A stretch of 64,000 nucleotides of DNA from Neisseria flavescens (GCF_005221285.1 NZ_CP039886.1:1-64000); one strand, 5' to 3'; positions 7,853 through 17,152 are shown, counted from the first letter of the stretch. The notes: generated by a model from the sequence alone, not told the origin. Made by a program: numbers and translations.

Positions 7853-9742
7853 ATGAACCCAAGCCCTTTGCTCGATATTATCGATACGCCTCAGGATTTG
7901 CGCCGCCTGGAGAAAAAACAGCTGCCGCAAGTCGCCGCCGAATTGCGCGAATTTTTGTTGGATTCCGTCGGTAAGACGGGCGGCCATTTCGCCAGTAACT
8001 TGGGCGCGGTCGAGCTGACGGTGGCCCTGCACTATGTTTACAACACGCCCGAAGATAAATTGGTTTGGGATGTCGGGCATCAAAGTTATCCGCACAAAAT
8101 CCTCACCGGCCGTAAAAACCAGATGCACACGATGCGCCAATACGGCGGCTTGGCGGGTTTTCCGAAACGTTGCGAGTCGGAATACGACGCGTTCGGCGTG
8201 GGGCATTCGTCCACTTCCATCGGCGCGGCGTTGGGCATGGCCGTTGCGGACAAACAGTTGGGCAACAACCGCCGCAGCGTCGCCATTATCGGCGACGGAG
8301 CCATGACGGCGGGTCAGGCATTTGAAGCCCTGAACTGCGCAGGCGATATGGATGTCGATTTGCTGGTCATCCTCAACGACAACGAAATGTCGATTTCCCC
8401 CAATGTCGGCGCGTTGCCGAAATACCTCGCCAGCAACGTCGTGCGCGATATGCACGGCCTGTTGAGTACCATAAAAGCCCAATCGAGCAAAGTATTGGAT
8501 AAATTACCCGGCGCGATGGAGCTTGCCCAAAAAGTCGAAAACAAAATCAAAACCTTGGCAGGCGAAGCGGAACACGCCAAACAATCGCTGTCTTTGTTTG
8601 AAAACTTCGGTTTCCGTTATACCGGCCCGGTGGACGGCCACAACGTTGAAAATCTGGTAGACGTATTAAAAGACTTGCGTGGCCGCAAAGGCCCTCAGTT
8701 GTTGCACGTTATTACCAAAAAAGGCAACGGCTACAAATTCGCCGAAAACGATCCTGTCAAATATCATGCCGTCGCCAAGTTGCCGAGCGAAGTACCTGCT
8801 CCGGAAGTCAAGCCTGCAGCGGCCAAACCGACTTATACGCAAGTGTTCGGCCAATGGCTGTGCGACCAAGCGGCGGCGGACGAGCGTTTGGTTGCCATCA
8901 CGCCTGCCATGCGCGAGGGCAGCGGCTTGGTTGAGTTTGAACAGCAATTCCCCGACCGTTATTTCGACGTCGGCATCGCCGAGCAACACGCCGTTACCTT
9001 TGCCGGCGGTTTGGCATGCGAAGGCATCAAGCCTGTCGTAGCGATTTACTCCACTTTCCTGCAACGCGCTTACGACCAGTTGGTGCATGATGTTGCCTTG
9101 CAAAACCTGCCTGTTTTGTTTGCCGTCGACCGTGCGGGCATCGTCGGCGCGGACGGTCCGACCCACGCCGGCCTGTACGATTTGAGCTTTTTGCGCTGCA
9201 TTCCGAATATGATTGTCGCCGCGCCGAGCGATGAAAACGAATGCCGCCTGCTGCTCTCAACCTGCTATCAGGCAAACTCTCCGTCCGCCGTCCGTTATCC
9301 GCGCGGTACAGGCACGGGCGCAACCATTTCAGACGGCCTGGAAACCGTTGAAATCGGCAAAGGCATCATCCGTCGTGAAGGCGAGAAAATTGCCGTTATC
9401 GCCTTTGGCAGCATGGTTGCCCCATCATTGACCGCCGCCGATAAGCTGAATGCGACCGTTGCCGATATGCGCTTTGTCAAACCGATAGATGAAGAACTGA
9501 TCGTCCGTCTTGCCCGAAGCCACGATTACATCGTTACCGCCGAAGAAAATGCCGAACAAGGCGGTGCGGGTAGCGCGGTGTTGGAAGTGTTGGCGAAACA
9601 CGGCATTTGCAAACCGGTATTGCTGCTGGGTGTAGAAGACAAAGTGACCGAACACGGCGATCCGAAAAAACTTTTAGCCGATTTGGGGCTGAATGCCGAA
9701 GCCGTTGAAAAACGCATTGTCGGTTGGATAGAGGCTGTTTAA
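7853..9742 (+). CDS. dxs: 1-deoxy-D-xylulose-5-phosphate synthase
   Basis: The thiamine-diphosphate enzyme that condenses pyruvate and glyceraldehyde 3-phosphate, first step of the MEP isoprenoid pathway and a source of thiamin and pyridoxol precursors. At 629 residues it is full length. Visible motifs are the N-terminal GHFASNLGAVELTVALH with its catalytic His, WDVGHQSYPHKILTGR, the ThDP motif GDGAMTAGQAFEALN and the Pyr-domain VGIAEQHAVTFAGGLA. It is monocistronic, ending in a DUS stem-loop before sdaA. Confidence 0.97.
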   Translation: MNPSPLLDIIDTPQDLRRLEKKQLPQVAAELREFLLDSVGKTGGHFASNLGAVELTVALHYVYNTPEDKLVWDVGHQSYPHKILTGRKNQMHTMRQYGGLAGFPKRCESEYDAFGVGHSSTSIGAALGMAVADKQLGNNRRSVAIIGDGAMTAGQAFEALNCAGDMDVDLLVILNDNEMSISPNVGALPKYLASNVVRDMHGLLSTIKAQSSKVLDKLPGAMELAQKVENKIKTLAGEAEHAKQSLSLFENFGFRYTGPVDGHNVENLVDVLKDLRGRKGPQLLHVITKKGNGYKFAENDPVKYHAVAKLPSEVPAPEVKPAAAKPTYTQVFGQWLCDQAAADERLVAITPAMREGSGLVEFEQQFPDRYFDVGIAEQHAVTFAGGLACEGIKPVVAIYSTFLQRAYDQLVHDVALQNLPVLFAVDRAGIVGADGPTHAGLYDLSFLRCIPNMIVAAPSDENECRLLLSTCYQANSPSAVRYPRGTGTGATISDGLETVEIGKGIIRREGEKIAVIAFGSMVAPSLTAADKLNATVADMRFVKPIDEELIVRLARSHDYIVTAEENAEQGGAGSAVLEVLAKHGICKPVLLLGVEDKVTEHGDPKKLLADLGLNAEAVEKRIVGWIEAV

Positions 9743-9756
9743 GTTTCACAAACAAC

Positions 9757-9786
9757 AGGCCGTCTGAAATCTTCAGACGGCCTTTT
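9757..9786 (+). terminator. Inverted DUS pair after dxs
   Basis: A DUS pair with a tiny loop followed by TTTT directly downstream of dxs. It is likely a rho-independent terminator. Confidence 0.75.
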
Positions 9787-9807
9787 CAGACTATAAGGGA
9801 AAACCCC

Positions 9808-11208
9808 ATGATCAGTATCTTTGATATTTTTAAAATCGGCATCGGCCCGTCCAGCTCGCACACCGTCGGTCCGATGAAGGCCGCTGCCGCTTTTGCCGAT
9901 TTGCTGCATGCCGAAAACTTGGATACACAAGTGGCGCGCATTGTCATTGAAGTGTACGGCTCGCTTGCTTTGACCGGCATCGGACACGGCACATTCGACG
10001 CATTATTGCTTGGTTTGGAAGGCAGTCTGCCGCACGATATCCCACTTGCAGACATTCCCCAGCGCTTGGAACGCATCCGCACGCAGCACGTTTTAAAGCT
10101 CAACGGCCGAGAAATGGCCTTCAATCCTGAAAAAGATTTGGATATCCGCGGCGACAAAGTGTTGCCCAAACATCCGAACGGCCTGAACTTTATCGCCTAC
10201 AATTCAGACGGCCTGAAGCTGAAAGAGCAGATTTATTATTCGGTCGGAGGCGGTTTTATCGTAACAGACGAAGGGTTCGCACAAGAAGCGCAGGAAAATT
10301 CAGACGTGCCATATCCTTACAAAAACTGCGACGAGTTGCTGGCACAATGCCGTCTGAACCAGTTGAATATTTCCGAAGTTGTGTTGGCCAATGAAGCGGC
10401 GTTGGCAGGTTGCGATGAAGCGGAAGTACGCCGCCGTGTGGCCGCTGTGGCCGATGTGATGGAAAACTGCATCAAGCGCGGCTTGGGTGCGGAAGGGCAG
10501 CTGCCGGGCGGCTTGAACGTCCGCCGCCGTGCGCCGCAGTTGGCGGCCAAACTCAAAGTCCTGCGCGAGAGCGAAATCGTCAATACCCAACTTTGGCCGA
10601 TGGTGTACGCCATGGCGGTCAATGAAGAAAACGCTGCCGGCGGCCGTGTCGTCACCGCACCGACCAACGGCGCGGCAGGCATTATTCCTGCCGTCTTGCA
10701 CTATTTCCGCAAATTTAATCCGCACGCCAACCAATCGCGTGTCGAGGACTTCCTACTGACTGCCGGTGCCATCGGTATTTTGTATAAAACCAATGCGTCG
10801 ATTTCCGGCGCGGACGTCGGCTGCCAAGGCGAAGTCGGCGTGGCGTGTTCCATGGCGGCGGGTGCATACGCCGAAGTTATCGGCGGTACACCAAAACAAG
10901 TGGAAAACGCCGCCGAAATGGCCATGGAACACCACTTGGGCCTGACCTGCGATCCTGTCGGCGGTTTGGTGCAAATCCCCTGTATCGAGCGCAACGGCAT
11001 CGCCGCCGAAAAAGCCCTCAAGCTCGCCACCCTTGCGCTTTTGGAAGACGGCACAGACAAAAAAGTCTCACTTGATGAAGTGATTCAAACCATGTTGCAA
11101 ACCGGCCGTGATATGAAGGCAACCTATAAAGAAACCTCACTCGCAGGCCTGGCCATTACCTTGCAGAAAAAAGCCGTGCCGGTATCCGTGCGCGTGGTGG
11201 AATGTTAG
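9808..11208 (+). CDS. sdaA: L-serine ammonia-lyase (serine deaminase), single chain
   Basis: A 4Fe-4S enzyme that deaminates L-serine to pyruvate and ammonia. The 466-residue protein has the N-terminal beta domain beginning MISIFDIFKIGIGPSSSHT and the C-terminal alpha domain with the cluster cysteines in GADVGCQGEVGVACSMAAG and GLTCDPVGGLVQIPCIERN. An ORF extension to 9724 exists, but AAGGGA stands nine bases before the ATG at 9808 and the extension runs through the dxs terminator. A DUS-like stretch lies within the coding region near 10200. Confidence 0.95.
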   Translation: MISIFDIFKIGIGPSSSHTVGPMKAAAAFADLLHAENLDTQVARIVIEVYGSLALTGIGHGTFDALLLGLEGSLPHDIPLADIPQRLERIRTQHVLKLNGREMAFNPEKDLDIRGDKVLPKHPNGLNFIAYNSDGLKLKEQIYYSVGGGFIVTDEGFAQEAQENSDVPYPYKNCDELLAQCRLNQLNISEVVLANEAALAGCDEAEVRRRVAAVADVMENCIKRGLGAEGQLPGGLNVRRRAPQLAAKLKVLRESEIVNTQLWPMVYAMAVNEENAAGGRVVTAPTNGAAGIIPAVLHYFRKFNPHANQSRVEDFLLTAGAIGILYKTNASISGADVGCQGEVGVACSMAAGAYAEVIGGTPKQVENAAEMAMEHHLGLTCDPVGGLVQIPCIERNGIAAEKALKLATLALLEDGTDKKVSLDEVIQTMLQTGRDMKATYKETSLAGLAITLQKKAVPVSVRVVEC

Positions 11209-11234
11209 CAATAGGGAAGTGGATCTGCCCGATA

Positions 11235-11272
11235 AAAAAGGCCGTCTGAAAAACTTTCAGACGGCCTTTTTT
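11235..11272 (+). terminator. Inverted DUS pair after sdaA
   Basis: AAAAAAGG...CCTTTTTT DUS stem-loop with T-run between sdaA and the convergent small gene; bidirectional terminator. Confidence 0.8.
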
Positions 11273-11287
11273 GTATGGATCGAATAA

Positions 11288-11512
11288 CTAACCGTTTTTT
11301 TGATAAGGGTTTTCCAGTCCGGCCATTAAGTCGCGGAAGTATTCGCGCAACTGTTTTTCGGAACACCCCATCAGCAGCGCGTCTTCAAATGCGTCCTGCG
11401 CTATTTGGTACAGTTCGTTCAAGTTTTCGGTCATGACTTTGACTTTTTCGGTGCAGGAAACAATCTGACCGTCATCGTCATACCATTTAGGCATTTGCGG
11501 CATCGCCATCAT
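11288..11512 (-). CDS. Conserved hypothetical small protein
   Basis: A 74-residue acidic, soluble protein starting MMAMPQMPKWYDDDGQ. I do not recognise a named domain. It has two Cys (VSCTEK, MGCSEK) and an amphipathic helical C-terminal half (LNELYQIAQDAFEDALLM). The longer ORF to 11584 overlaps the upstream gene and is not preferred. GAGG stands three bases before the first ATG (11512) and six before the second (11509), so the second may be the real start. It begins about five bases after the stop of the NlpC/P60 gene, indicating an operon. Confidence 0.75.
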   Translation of the reverse strand: MMAMPQMPKWYDDDGQIVSCTEKVKVMTENLNELYQIAQDAFEDALLMGCSEKQLREYFRDLMAGLENPYQKNG

Positions 11513-11517
11513 GTACC

Positions 11518-12147
11518 TCAATTCAAGAAACGGGATGGATCGTTTTTCTTCACGCGACGGGCAAAGGCGTATTTCGCGCTCCAATATTTGTGGCCGAGGC
11601 TGGTAATTTCGATACGTTTGCCCGTTCTCGGTGCGTGAATGAAATTGTTGTTGCCGATGTAAAGGCCGACGTGGGAAATACGGCCGGGACCCATGGTGCG
11701 GAAAAAGACCATGTCGCCCGGCTGCAATTCCGAACGGCTCACAGCAACGCCCATTTGTGCCTGTTCGGCAGAGGTGCGCGGCAGGTTTATGCCCATGGCG
11801 CGTTTAAAGATGTGTTGCATGAAGCCGCTGCAGTCAAAGCCGGTAGAAGCCGATGTGCCGCCGTAGCGGTAGGCCACGCCGAGCAAGCCCATGGCGCTGC
11901 CGATCAATTCGTCTGCATTGCCTGAAGGTGCGCGCGTATTGTTGCTTGGAACGGGGCGTGTATTGATGGGGTGGACAGGGGTTGCCTGACGCGTATTGCC
12001 GTAAACGTTGGCATTGTCGTTGAATTGGTTTAAAACACGCTGACGGGTGGTAATCAGGTTTTCCAAATCATCGGCGTAAGAAAAATTGACGCTCGCGAGC
12101 ATGACGACCGAAGTCCAAACCGCTGCGAGCCGGAGTAAAAAATTCAT
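11518..12147 (-). CDS. NlpC/P60 family peptidoglycan endopeptidase (secreted)
   Basis: A cell-wall hydrolase of the NlpC/P60 fold, which cleaves stem-peptide bonds in the periplasm. The 209-residue protein has a signal peptide (MNFLLRLAAVWTSVVMLASVN...) and a short linker with repeated Thr/Pro. The C-terminal catalytic domain has the nucleophile in STGFDCSGFMQHIF near residue 120, the His in RISHVGLYIGNNNFIHAP and a polar third residue. Two ORF starts exist; MNFLL begins the signal peptide directly and is preferred. It overlaps nothing and precedes a small unknown gene. Confidence 0.9.
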   Translation of the reverse strand: MNFLLRLAAVWTSVVMLASVNFSYADDLENLITTRQRVLNQFNDNANVYGNTRQATPVHPINTRPVPSNNTRAPSGNADELIGSAMGLLGVAYRYGGTSASTGFDCSGFMQHIFKRAMGINLPRTSAEQAQMGVAVSRSELQPGDMVFFRTMGPGRISHVGLYIGNNNFIHAPRTGKRIEITSLGHKYWSAKYAFARRVKKNDPSRFLN

Positions 12148-12407
12148 TATAAAAACTTCCGTTTCAGAAGGCATTCCCTGCCGATTGCAGGCACATTGCC
12201 GGTTTCTGAGATGTTATCCCGTATCATTCTCTTGTTATCTGCTTGATTGTATTCAAAAACCGTCTTTTTGGCAAAAAAACTGCTGTTATTTTGCGTTAAA
12301 CCCTTGTTTCCAAACAAACTAGAAAAACATTAAATGCGGTTTCGCTTGATTTATCCGCCACTGCAACCATATAAGCGGCATTCATTGATTTATTTTCAGA
12401 GACTGAC

Positions 12408-13304
12408 ATGACACAAAATCACAGCGATATCCGTACACGCTTTATCTTCGACGATATGCCTATCCGCGGTATGCACATCCGCCTTGAAAAGGTTTGGCAC
12501 CACATCGTCAACCAAAAACATTATCCTGTCGCCATCCGTCGCGCATTGGGCGAATTGTTGGCCGCCGGTTCTTTGTTGTCTGCCAACCTTAAAAACGAAG
12601 GCGCGCTGATTGTTCAGGTTCAAGGTCAGGGCCGTCTGAAAATGTTGGTGGTGGAAGCGACTTCTGAAAATACTGTCCGTGCTACCGCGCGTTGGGACGA
12701 AACTGCTGAAATCCGTGATGACGAAAGCCTGACTGCGCTGTTGGGCGAAAACAGCGTGTTTGTTTTGACCCATCAGCCTAAAGATGCCGACCCATGGCAA
12801 GGTGTTGTCCCTCTGGAAGGCGACAGCATTGCGCAAATGCTGGTCAACTATATGAAACGTTCCGAGCAGCTCGATACCTATATTACGCTTGCCGTCGACG
12901 ACCAAGCCGCAGGTGCATTATTGCTGCAACGTCTGCCGGAGGAAGAATTGGATGATGCCGCGTGGGAGCATGTGACCACGCTTGCGCAAACAATTACTCC
13001 GCAAGAATTGACCGGTTTGGACGCTCATCACGCCCTTTACCGCCTTTACCATGAAACCCCGCCCCGCGTTTTTGAACCGGAAGCCATTGAATTTGCCTGC
13101 ACCTGCTCTCGCGGCAAAGTCAGCGATATGCTGTTGATGCTTGGCGGTCAGGAAGTCGGCGGCGTGGTGGCGGAACAAGGCAGCATTCAAATCGATTGCG
13201 ATTTCTGCCATACCAAGTATGTGTTTGATGAAACCGATGTCAACGCTTTGTTTGGCGCGGATGTGGTGAATGCCGTCCGCCAAGAAAATGAGAGTTTGCA
13301 GTAA
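12408..13304 (+). CDS. hslO: Redox-regulated chaperone Hsp33
   Basis: A holdase activated by oxidation of zinc-binding cysteines, which protects unfolded proteins during bleach-type stress. The 298-residue protein carries the C-terminal zinc switch as CTCSRGKV and CDFCHTKY about 30 residues apart, matching the CxC...CxxC signature. The N-terminal half starts with FIFDDMPIRGMHIRLEKVW, typical of the family. It is monocistronic and convergent with tyrS. Confidence 0.96.
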   Translation: MTQNHSDIRTRFIFDDMPIRGMHIRLEKVWHHIVNQKHYPVAIRRALGELLAAGSLLSANLKNEGALIVQVQGQGRLKMLVVEATSENTVRATARWDETAEIRDDESLTALLGENSVFVLTHQPKDADPWQGVVPLEGDSIAQMLVNYMKRSEQLDTYITLAVDDQAAGALLLQRLPEEELDDAAWEHVTTLAQTITPQELTGLDAHHALYRLYHETPPRVFEPEAIEFACTCSRGKVSDMLLMLGGQEVGGVVAEQGSIQIDCDFCHTKYVFDETDVNALFGADVVNAVRQENESLQ

Positions 13305-13343
13305 ACAGGGGATAAAAGTTTCTTAAGGAAATTGGCTTAATAG

Positions 13344-13375
13344 AAGGGCAGGTGCAAAACCTGTCCTTTCTTTTT
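13344..13375 (+). terminator. Rho-independent terminator of hslO
   Basis: A near-perfect stem AAGGGCAGGT / ACCTGTCCTT with a five-base loop, followed by a T-rich run. Confidence 0.8.
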
Positions 13376-13402
13376 GGAAATATTGAATATCATCAATAGA
13401 AA

Positions 13403-13440
13403 ATGCCGTCTGAAAAAGCGTGGCTGATTTCAGACGGCAT
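13403..13440. terminator. Inverted AT-DUS pair after tyrS
   Basis: Both arms read ATGCCGTCTGAA, the dialect typical of N. meningitidis/gonorrhoeae, rather than the AG form used elsewhere here. The pair forms a stem-loop between convergent hslO and tyrS. Confidence 0.7.
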
Positions 13441-13474
13441 GATTGTTTTAAACGATGCGTTTAATGTTTAAAGA

Positions 13475-14770
13475 TTATTTCCAAACCAACAAAGCGTGGT
13501 TGCGTTTGCCGCGGCGGACGATGGTGTATTTGCCGAAGCGTTTGTGTTCGTCGGTCAGCATATAGGCATCGTCAGGTTTTTCAGCGGCATGGTTCGGATT
13601 GTTGGCTTCAGCAGGTTTGCCGTTGAGCAAAACCGCTTTGCTGTTTACAAAGCCGCGCGCTTCTTTGTTGGAAGATGCCAAACCGGTTTTCACCAAAGTC
13701 TCAACCACGTTGAGGCTCTCGGAAACTTCAAAAGTCGGCAGGCCGTCGAGGGCGAGCTGCTCGAAGTCGCTTTCGGTGAGCCGGCTTTGGTCTTCGGCAA
13801 ACAGGCTTTCGGAAATGCGTTGCGCGGCGGCAAGGGCTTCTTCGCCGTGAATCAGGCGGGTCATTTCTTCGGCGAGGATGCGTTGCGCTTCGGGCTTGGT
13901 GCCGCTGGCTTTATCTTTCGCTTCGATAGCGTCGATTTCTTCGATGGACAGGAAGGTAAAGTATTTCAGGAATTTATACACATCGGCATCGGCCACTTTC
14001 AGCCAGAATTGGTAGAACTGATACGGAGAGGTTTTTTTCGCATTCAACCATACCGCGCCGCCTTCGGTTTTACCGAATTTGGTGCCGTCTGATTTGGTTA
14101 CCAAAGGCAGGGTCAGGCCGAATACTTGTTTTTGGTGCAGACGGCGGGTCAAGTCGATACCGGCAGTGATGTTGCCCCATTGGTCGGAACCGCCGATTTC
14201 CAAAACTGCGCCATGACGTTTGTTCAATTCGGCAAAGTCGTAGCCTTGCAGCAGGGAGTAGGCGAACTCGGTGAAGGAAATACCCACATCGTCGCGCTCA
14301 ATACGCTGTTTGACGGATTCTTTATTCAGCATGGCGTTGACGGAGAAATGCTTGCCGATGTCGCGCAGGAAGTCGAGGCAGTTCATGCTGCCGAACCAGT
14401 CGGCGTTGTTGGCCATAATGGCTGCGTTTTCGCCTTCAAAGCTCAAAAACGGTTTCAGTTGGTTGCGGATGCTTTCTACCCAGCCGGCAACGGTTTCGGC
14501 AGAATTCAAGCTGCGTTCGGCGGCTTTAAAGCTTGGGTCGCCGATCATGCCGGTCGCGCCGCCCACTAAGGCAATCGGCGTATGCCCCGCCTGTTGGAAA
14601 CGGCGCAATGCCAATACGGGCAGCAGGTGTCCGATGTGCAGGCTGTCGGCGGTGGGGTCGAAGCCGCAGTAAAGGGCGATTTTTTGTTCGTTTAACAAAG
14701 CGTCTAAGGCTTCGATGTCGGTAGTTTGCGCGATAAGGCCGCGTGATTGTAGGTCTTGGATGACGCTCAT
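13475..14770 (-). CDS. tyrS: Tyrosyl-tRNA synthetase
   Basis: A class I aminoacyl-tRNA synthetase charging tRNA-Tyr. The 431-residue protein has the HIGH-type motif in DSLHIGHLLP near residue 43 and the KMSKS-type loop as KFGKTEGG near 235. It ends in an S4-like RNA-binding domain (VNSKAVLLNG). The ATG overlaps the stop of the upstream membrane-protein gene by four bases (ATGA), so the two are probably translationally coupled in an operon ychF-membrane protein-tyrS. Confidence 0.97.
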   Translation of the reverse strand: MSVIQDLQSRGLIAQTTDIEALDALLNEQKIALYCGFDPTADSLHIGHLLPVLALRRFQQAGHTPIALVGGATGMIGDPSFKAAERSLNSAETVAGWVESIRNQLKPFLSFEGENAAIMANNADWFGSMNCLDFLRDIGKHFSVNAMLNKESVKQRIERDDVGISFTEFAYSLLQGYDFAELNKRHGAVLEIGGSDQWGNITAGIDLTRRLHQKQVFGLTLPLVTKSDGTKFGKTEGGAVWLNAKKTSPYQFYQFWLKVADADVYKFLKYFTFLSIEEIDAIEAKDKASGTKPEAQRILAEEMTRLIHGEEALAAAQRISESLFAEDQSRLTESDFEQLALDGLPTFEVSESLNVVETLVKTGLASSNKEARGFVNSKAVLLNGKPAEANNPNHAAEKPDDAYMLTDEHKRFGKYTIVRRGKRNHALLVWK

Positions 14771-15315
14771 TGAGAATCTTTGTCCTTTCTCTTTTTCGCT
14801 TGATTCAGTAAATATTTTCCTTTTGGGGAGATGGAAGATGTTTTACTAAATTCATAGATTGCTAAAGCAGGTAACAGTAAATAAACGGCATTGATTGCTA
14901 TTTGTAAAATAAACATTACTTCTTTAAAGGATGAGGCAATGCTCATGCAGATAGTAACTTGCATAATGCCTAATATAAGTATGGATTCATTTAATGAAAC
15001 ATATTTTGCATTATTTTGATATTTGCCGAAGGAATATAGTAGTAAGGCGCAATTTATTAATAAGCACAATAAAATACCAAATTGTGCTTGAATAGATGGT
15101 GTAGGGATAAGTGCTAAGGAATCATCACCTACACTCAACATGATTTCTGTGGTTATTAATAAAAATGAGCCAATCAACATCCATAGGGATGTTGATTTTA
15201 TTTCTCTAAATGATTTATGGCTTGAGATTGCTAAAAAAGCCAAAGAAATCAATATGAATGCTAATGATACACCAATGAATATTAGCAAAGAGAATGCTAT
15301 GTAACTACTGGGCAT
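14767..15315 (-). CDS. Hypothetical integral membrane protein between ychF and tyrS
   Basis: A 182-residue protein with about five predicted membrane helices and a basic C-terminus (NQAKKRKDKDSQ). No family is recognised. It is clearly more AT-rich than ychF and tyrS on either side, although it starts three bases after the ychF stop and overlaps the tyrS start by four bases. The perfect operon spacing with foreign base composition suggests an insertion of a small gene into an older ychF-tyrS pair, or a fast-evolving membrane protein. Function unknown. Confidence 0.75.
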   Translation of the reverse strand: MPSSYIAFSLLIFIGVSLAFILISLAFLAISSHKSFREIKSTSLWMLIGSFLLITTEIMLSVGDDSLALIPTPSIQAQFGILLCLLINCALLLYSFGKYQNNAKYVSLNESILILGIMQVTICMSIASSFKEVMFILQIAINAVYLLLPALAIYEFSKTSSISPKGKYLLNQAKKRKDKDSQ

Positions 15316-15318
15316 GGT

Positions 15319-16410
15319 TTATACGTTAAACAAGAAGTGCATCACATCGCCGTCTTGCACGACGTATTCTTTGCCTTCCACGCGCATTTTTCCGGCTTCT
15401 TTGGCTTTGGCTTCGCCGCCGAGCGAGACAAAATCATCGTAAGCAATGACTTGTGCGCGGATGAAGCCGCGTTCAAAGTCGGTATGGATCACGCCGGCGG
15501 CTTGTGGCGCAGTATCGCCTTTGTGGATGGTCCAAGCGCGGACTTCTTTGACACCGGCGGTGAAGTAGGTTTGCAGGCCTAAGAGGTCGTAGCCGGCGCG
15601 GATCAGGCGGTTCAGGCCCGGTTCTTCCAAGCCCATTTCGGCGAGGAATTCGGCTTTTTCGTCGTCTTCCAATTCGGCGATTTCGCTTTCCATCGCGGCG
15701 CAAACGGCCACAACCGGCGCGTTTTCTTTTGCAGCCAATTCTTTCAGGCGGTCGAGGTGCGGGTTGTTTTCAAAACCGTCTTCGGAAACGTTGCCGACAT
15801 ACATGGCCGGTTTGGCAGTCAGCAGGAACAGCGGCTTGAGCATGGCGAGTTCTTCTGCGTCCAAACCGAAGGAGCGTACAGGCTTGCCTTCGTCCAGATG
15901 AGGCAGCAGTTTTTTGCACAGATCGACCAGTTTTTGCGCGTCTTTGTCGCCTGAGCGTGCGCGTTTTTCTTCGCGGACGATGGCTTTTTCGACGCTGGCC
16001 AAGTCGGCAAGCGCCAACTCGGTGCCGATGGTTTCGATGTCGGCAATCGGATCGACTTTGCCTGCAACGTGAACGATGTTGTCGTCGTCAAAGCAACGTA
16101 CAACGTTAACAATCGCGTCAGTCTCGCGGATGTTGGCGAGGAACTGGTTGCCCAGGCCTTCGCCTTTGCTCGCACCTGCAACCAAACCGGCGATATCGAC
16201 AAATTCGACGATGGCAGGCTGCATTTTTTGCGGATTGACGATTTTTGCCAACTCTGCCATACGCGGATCGGGGACTTCAACGATGCCGACGTTGGGTTCG
16301 ATGGTGCAGAAAGGATAGTTTGCCGCTTCGATACCCGATTGGGTCAGCGCGTTAAAGAGGGTGGATTTGCCGACGTTGGGCAAACCGACGATGCCGCATT
16401 TCAAGCTCAT
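15319..16410 (-). CDS. ychF: Redox-regulated ribosome-associated ATPase YchF (Obg family)
   Basis: A universally conserved P-loop protein that prefers ATP over GTP and binds ribosomes. The 363-residue chain starts MSLKCGIVGLPNVGKSTLFN (G1 loop), has the Obg-type switch region FVDIAGLVAGASKGEGLGNQ (shown in part) and ends in a TGS-like domain (GDVMHFLFNV). It is the first gene of the ychF-membrane protein-tyrS operon. Confidence 0.96.
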   Translation of the reverse strand: MSLKCGIVGLPNVGKSTLFNALTQSGIEAANYPFCTIEPNVGIVEVPDPRMAELAKIVNPQKMQPAIVEFVDIAGLVAGASKGEGLGNQFLANIRETDAIVNVVRCFDDDNIVHVAGKVDPIADIETIGTELALADLASVEKAIVREEKRARSGDKDAQKLVDLCKKLLPHLDEGKPVRSFGLDAEELAMLKPLFLLTAKPAMYVGNVSEDGFENNPHLDRLKELAAKENAPVVAVCAAMESEIAELEDDEKAEFLAEMGLEEPGLNRLIRAGYDLLGLQTYFTAGVKEVRAWTIHKGDTAPQAAGVIHTDFERGFIRAQVIAYDDFVSLGGEAKAKEAGKMRVEGKEYVVQDGDVMHFLFNV

Positions 16411-16533
16411 GGTTTTTCCTGAAAAGATAAAAGTTTAACGGCGGATTATAGCATATTGTGGAGGTACTCAACACAGCCGCAATGCTGGTGTGTTCTTATG
16501 ATAAAAGGCCGTCCGAAAAAGAGGAGCAGGCAT

Positions 16534-16923
16534 TCAGCTTATTGTGTCTCCGAAGAATGAGTAAATGAATAAAGCCGTTAAATAAAACAATTTTTCGGAC
16601 AGGAGGCTTAAGATCAAACCTGAAAGAATGCCCAGTACCCAATAAATCATCTGACGGTATTTCGGGTCGGATGTGGTACGCAACATTTTAAAATACAAAA
16701 CCAGACAGCTGAACATGCAGATTGTTTGAAACAGAATGAGGGGGAGGCTGTTAATGGCTCCGGAAATCGAATCATGAAGGATGATTGTCCCTATGCGTAT
16801 GCATAAATAAATTAAAGCCGAGCCTGCCGCCGAATGCCCAAAAGGGACGGGCGTGTCGGATGAATCGGGTATTTTGTGGGGTTGAAGCCTGCCGAATAAC
16901 AAGATAAATACAATGTCAAACAT
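16534..16923 (-). CDS. Hypothetical small membrane protein
   Basis: A 129-residue protein with three to four predicted membrane helices. It contains the stretch LVLYFKMLRTTSDPKYRQ between the second and third helices. No family is recognised and the ribosome binding site is weak. The sequence immediately upstream carries a degraded relative of the same motif (see the pseudogene at 16959-17152), suggesting a local tandem duplication. Confidence 0.6.
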   Translation of the reverse strand: MFDIVFILLFGRLQPHKIPDSSDTPVPFGHSAAGSALIYLCIRIGTIILHDSISGAINSLPLILFQTICMFSCLVLYFKMLRTTSDPKYRQMIYWVLGILSGLILSLLSEKLFYLTALFIYSFFGDTIS

Positions 16924-16958
16924 AATGATAGTTGCCTTGGCGTAAGATGTTTTTGTTT

Positions 16959-17152
16959 TCAGACGGCCTCAGGATTGTCTGAAAGCGTATTGTGCGGCGT
17001 ATGGGGTAGTGCCGCGGTAAGGTATGTCAGTAGGCCGACCATCCACCATGCTGAAGCAGTTGCTATACTTAAATGAACACTTTGATTTGGCAGTGGATTA
17101 TCTGCTTTTGCCCGCAATAGTCCGAAATACAGGATGAGCTTAATGAATAGGG
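16959..17152 (-). pseudogene. Degraded paralogue of the neighbouring membrane protein
   Basis: The minus strand has an open stretch without a credible start, reading LFIKLILYFGLLRAKADNP... and later WWMVGLLTYLTAALP, ending at the TGA inside a DUS. Its core LILYFGLLRAKAD aligns with LVLYFKMLRTTSD in the intact gene next to it. I read it as the 3' half of a duplicated copy that has lost its front part. The remaining 17153-17274 sequence holds only a DUS stem-loop. Confidence 0.5.
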
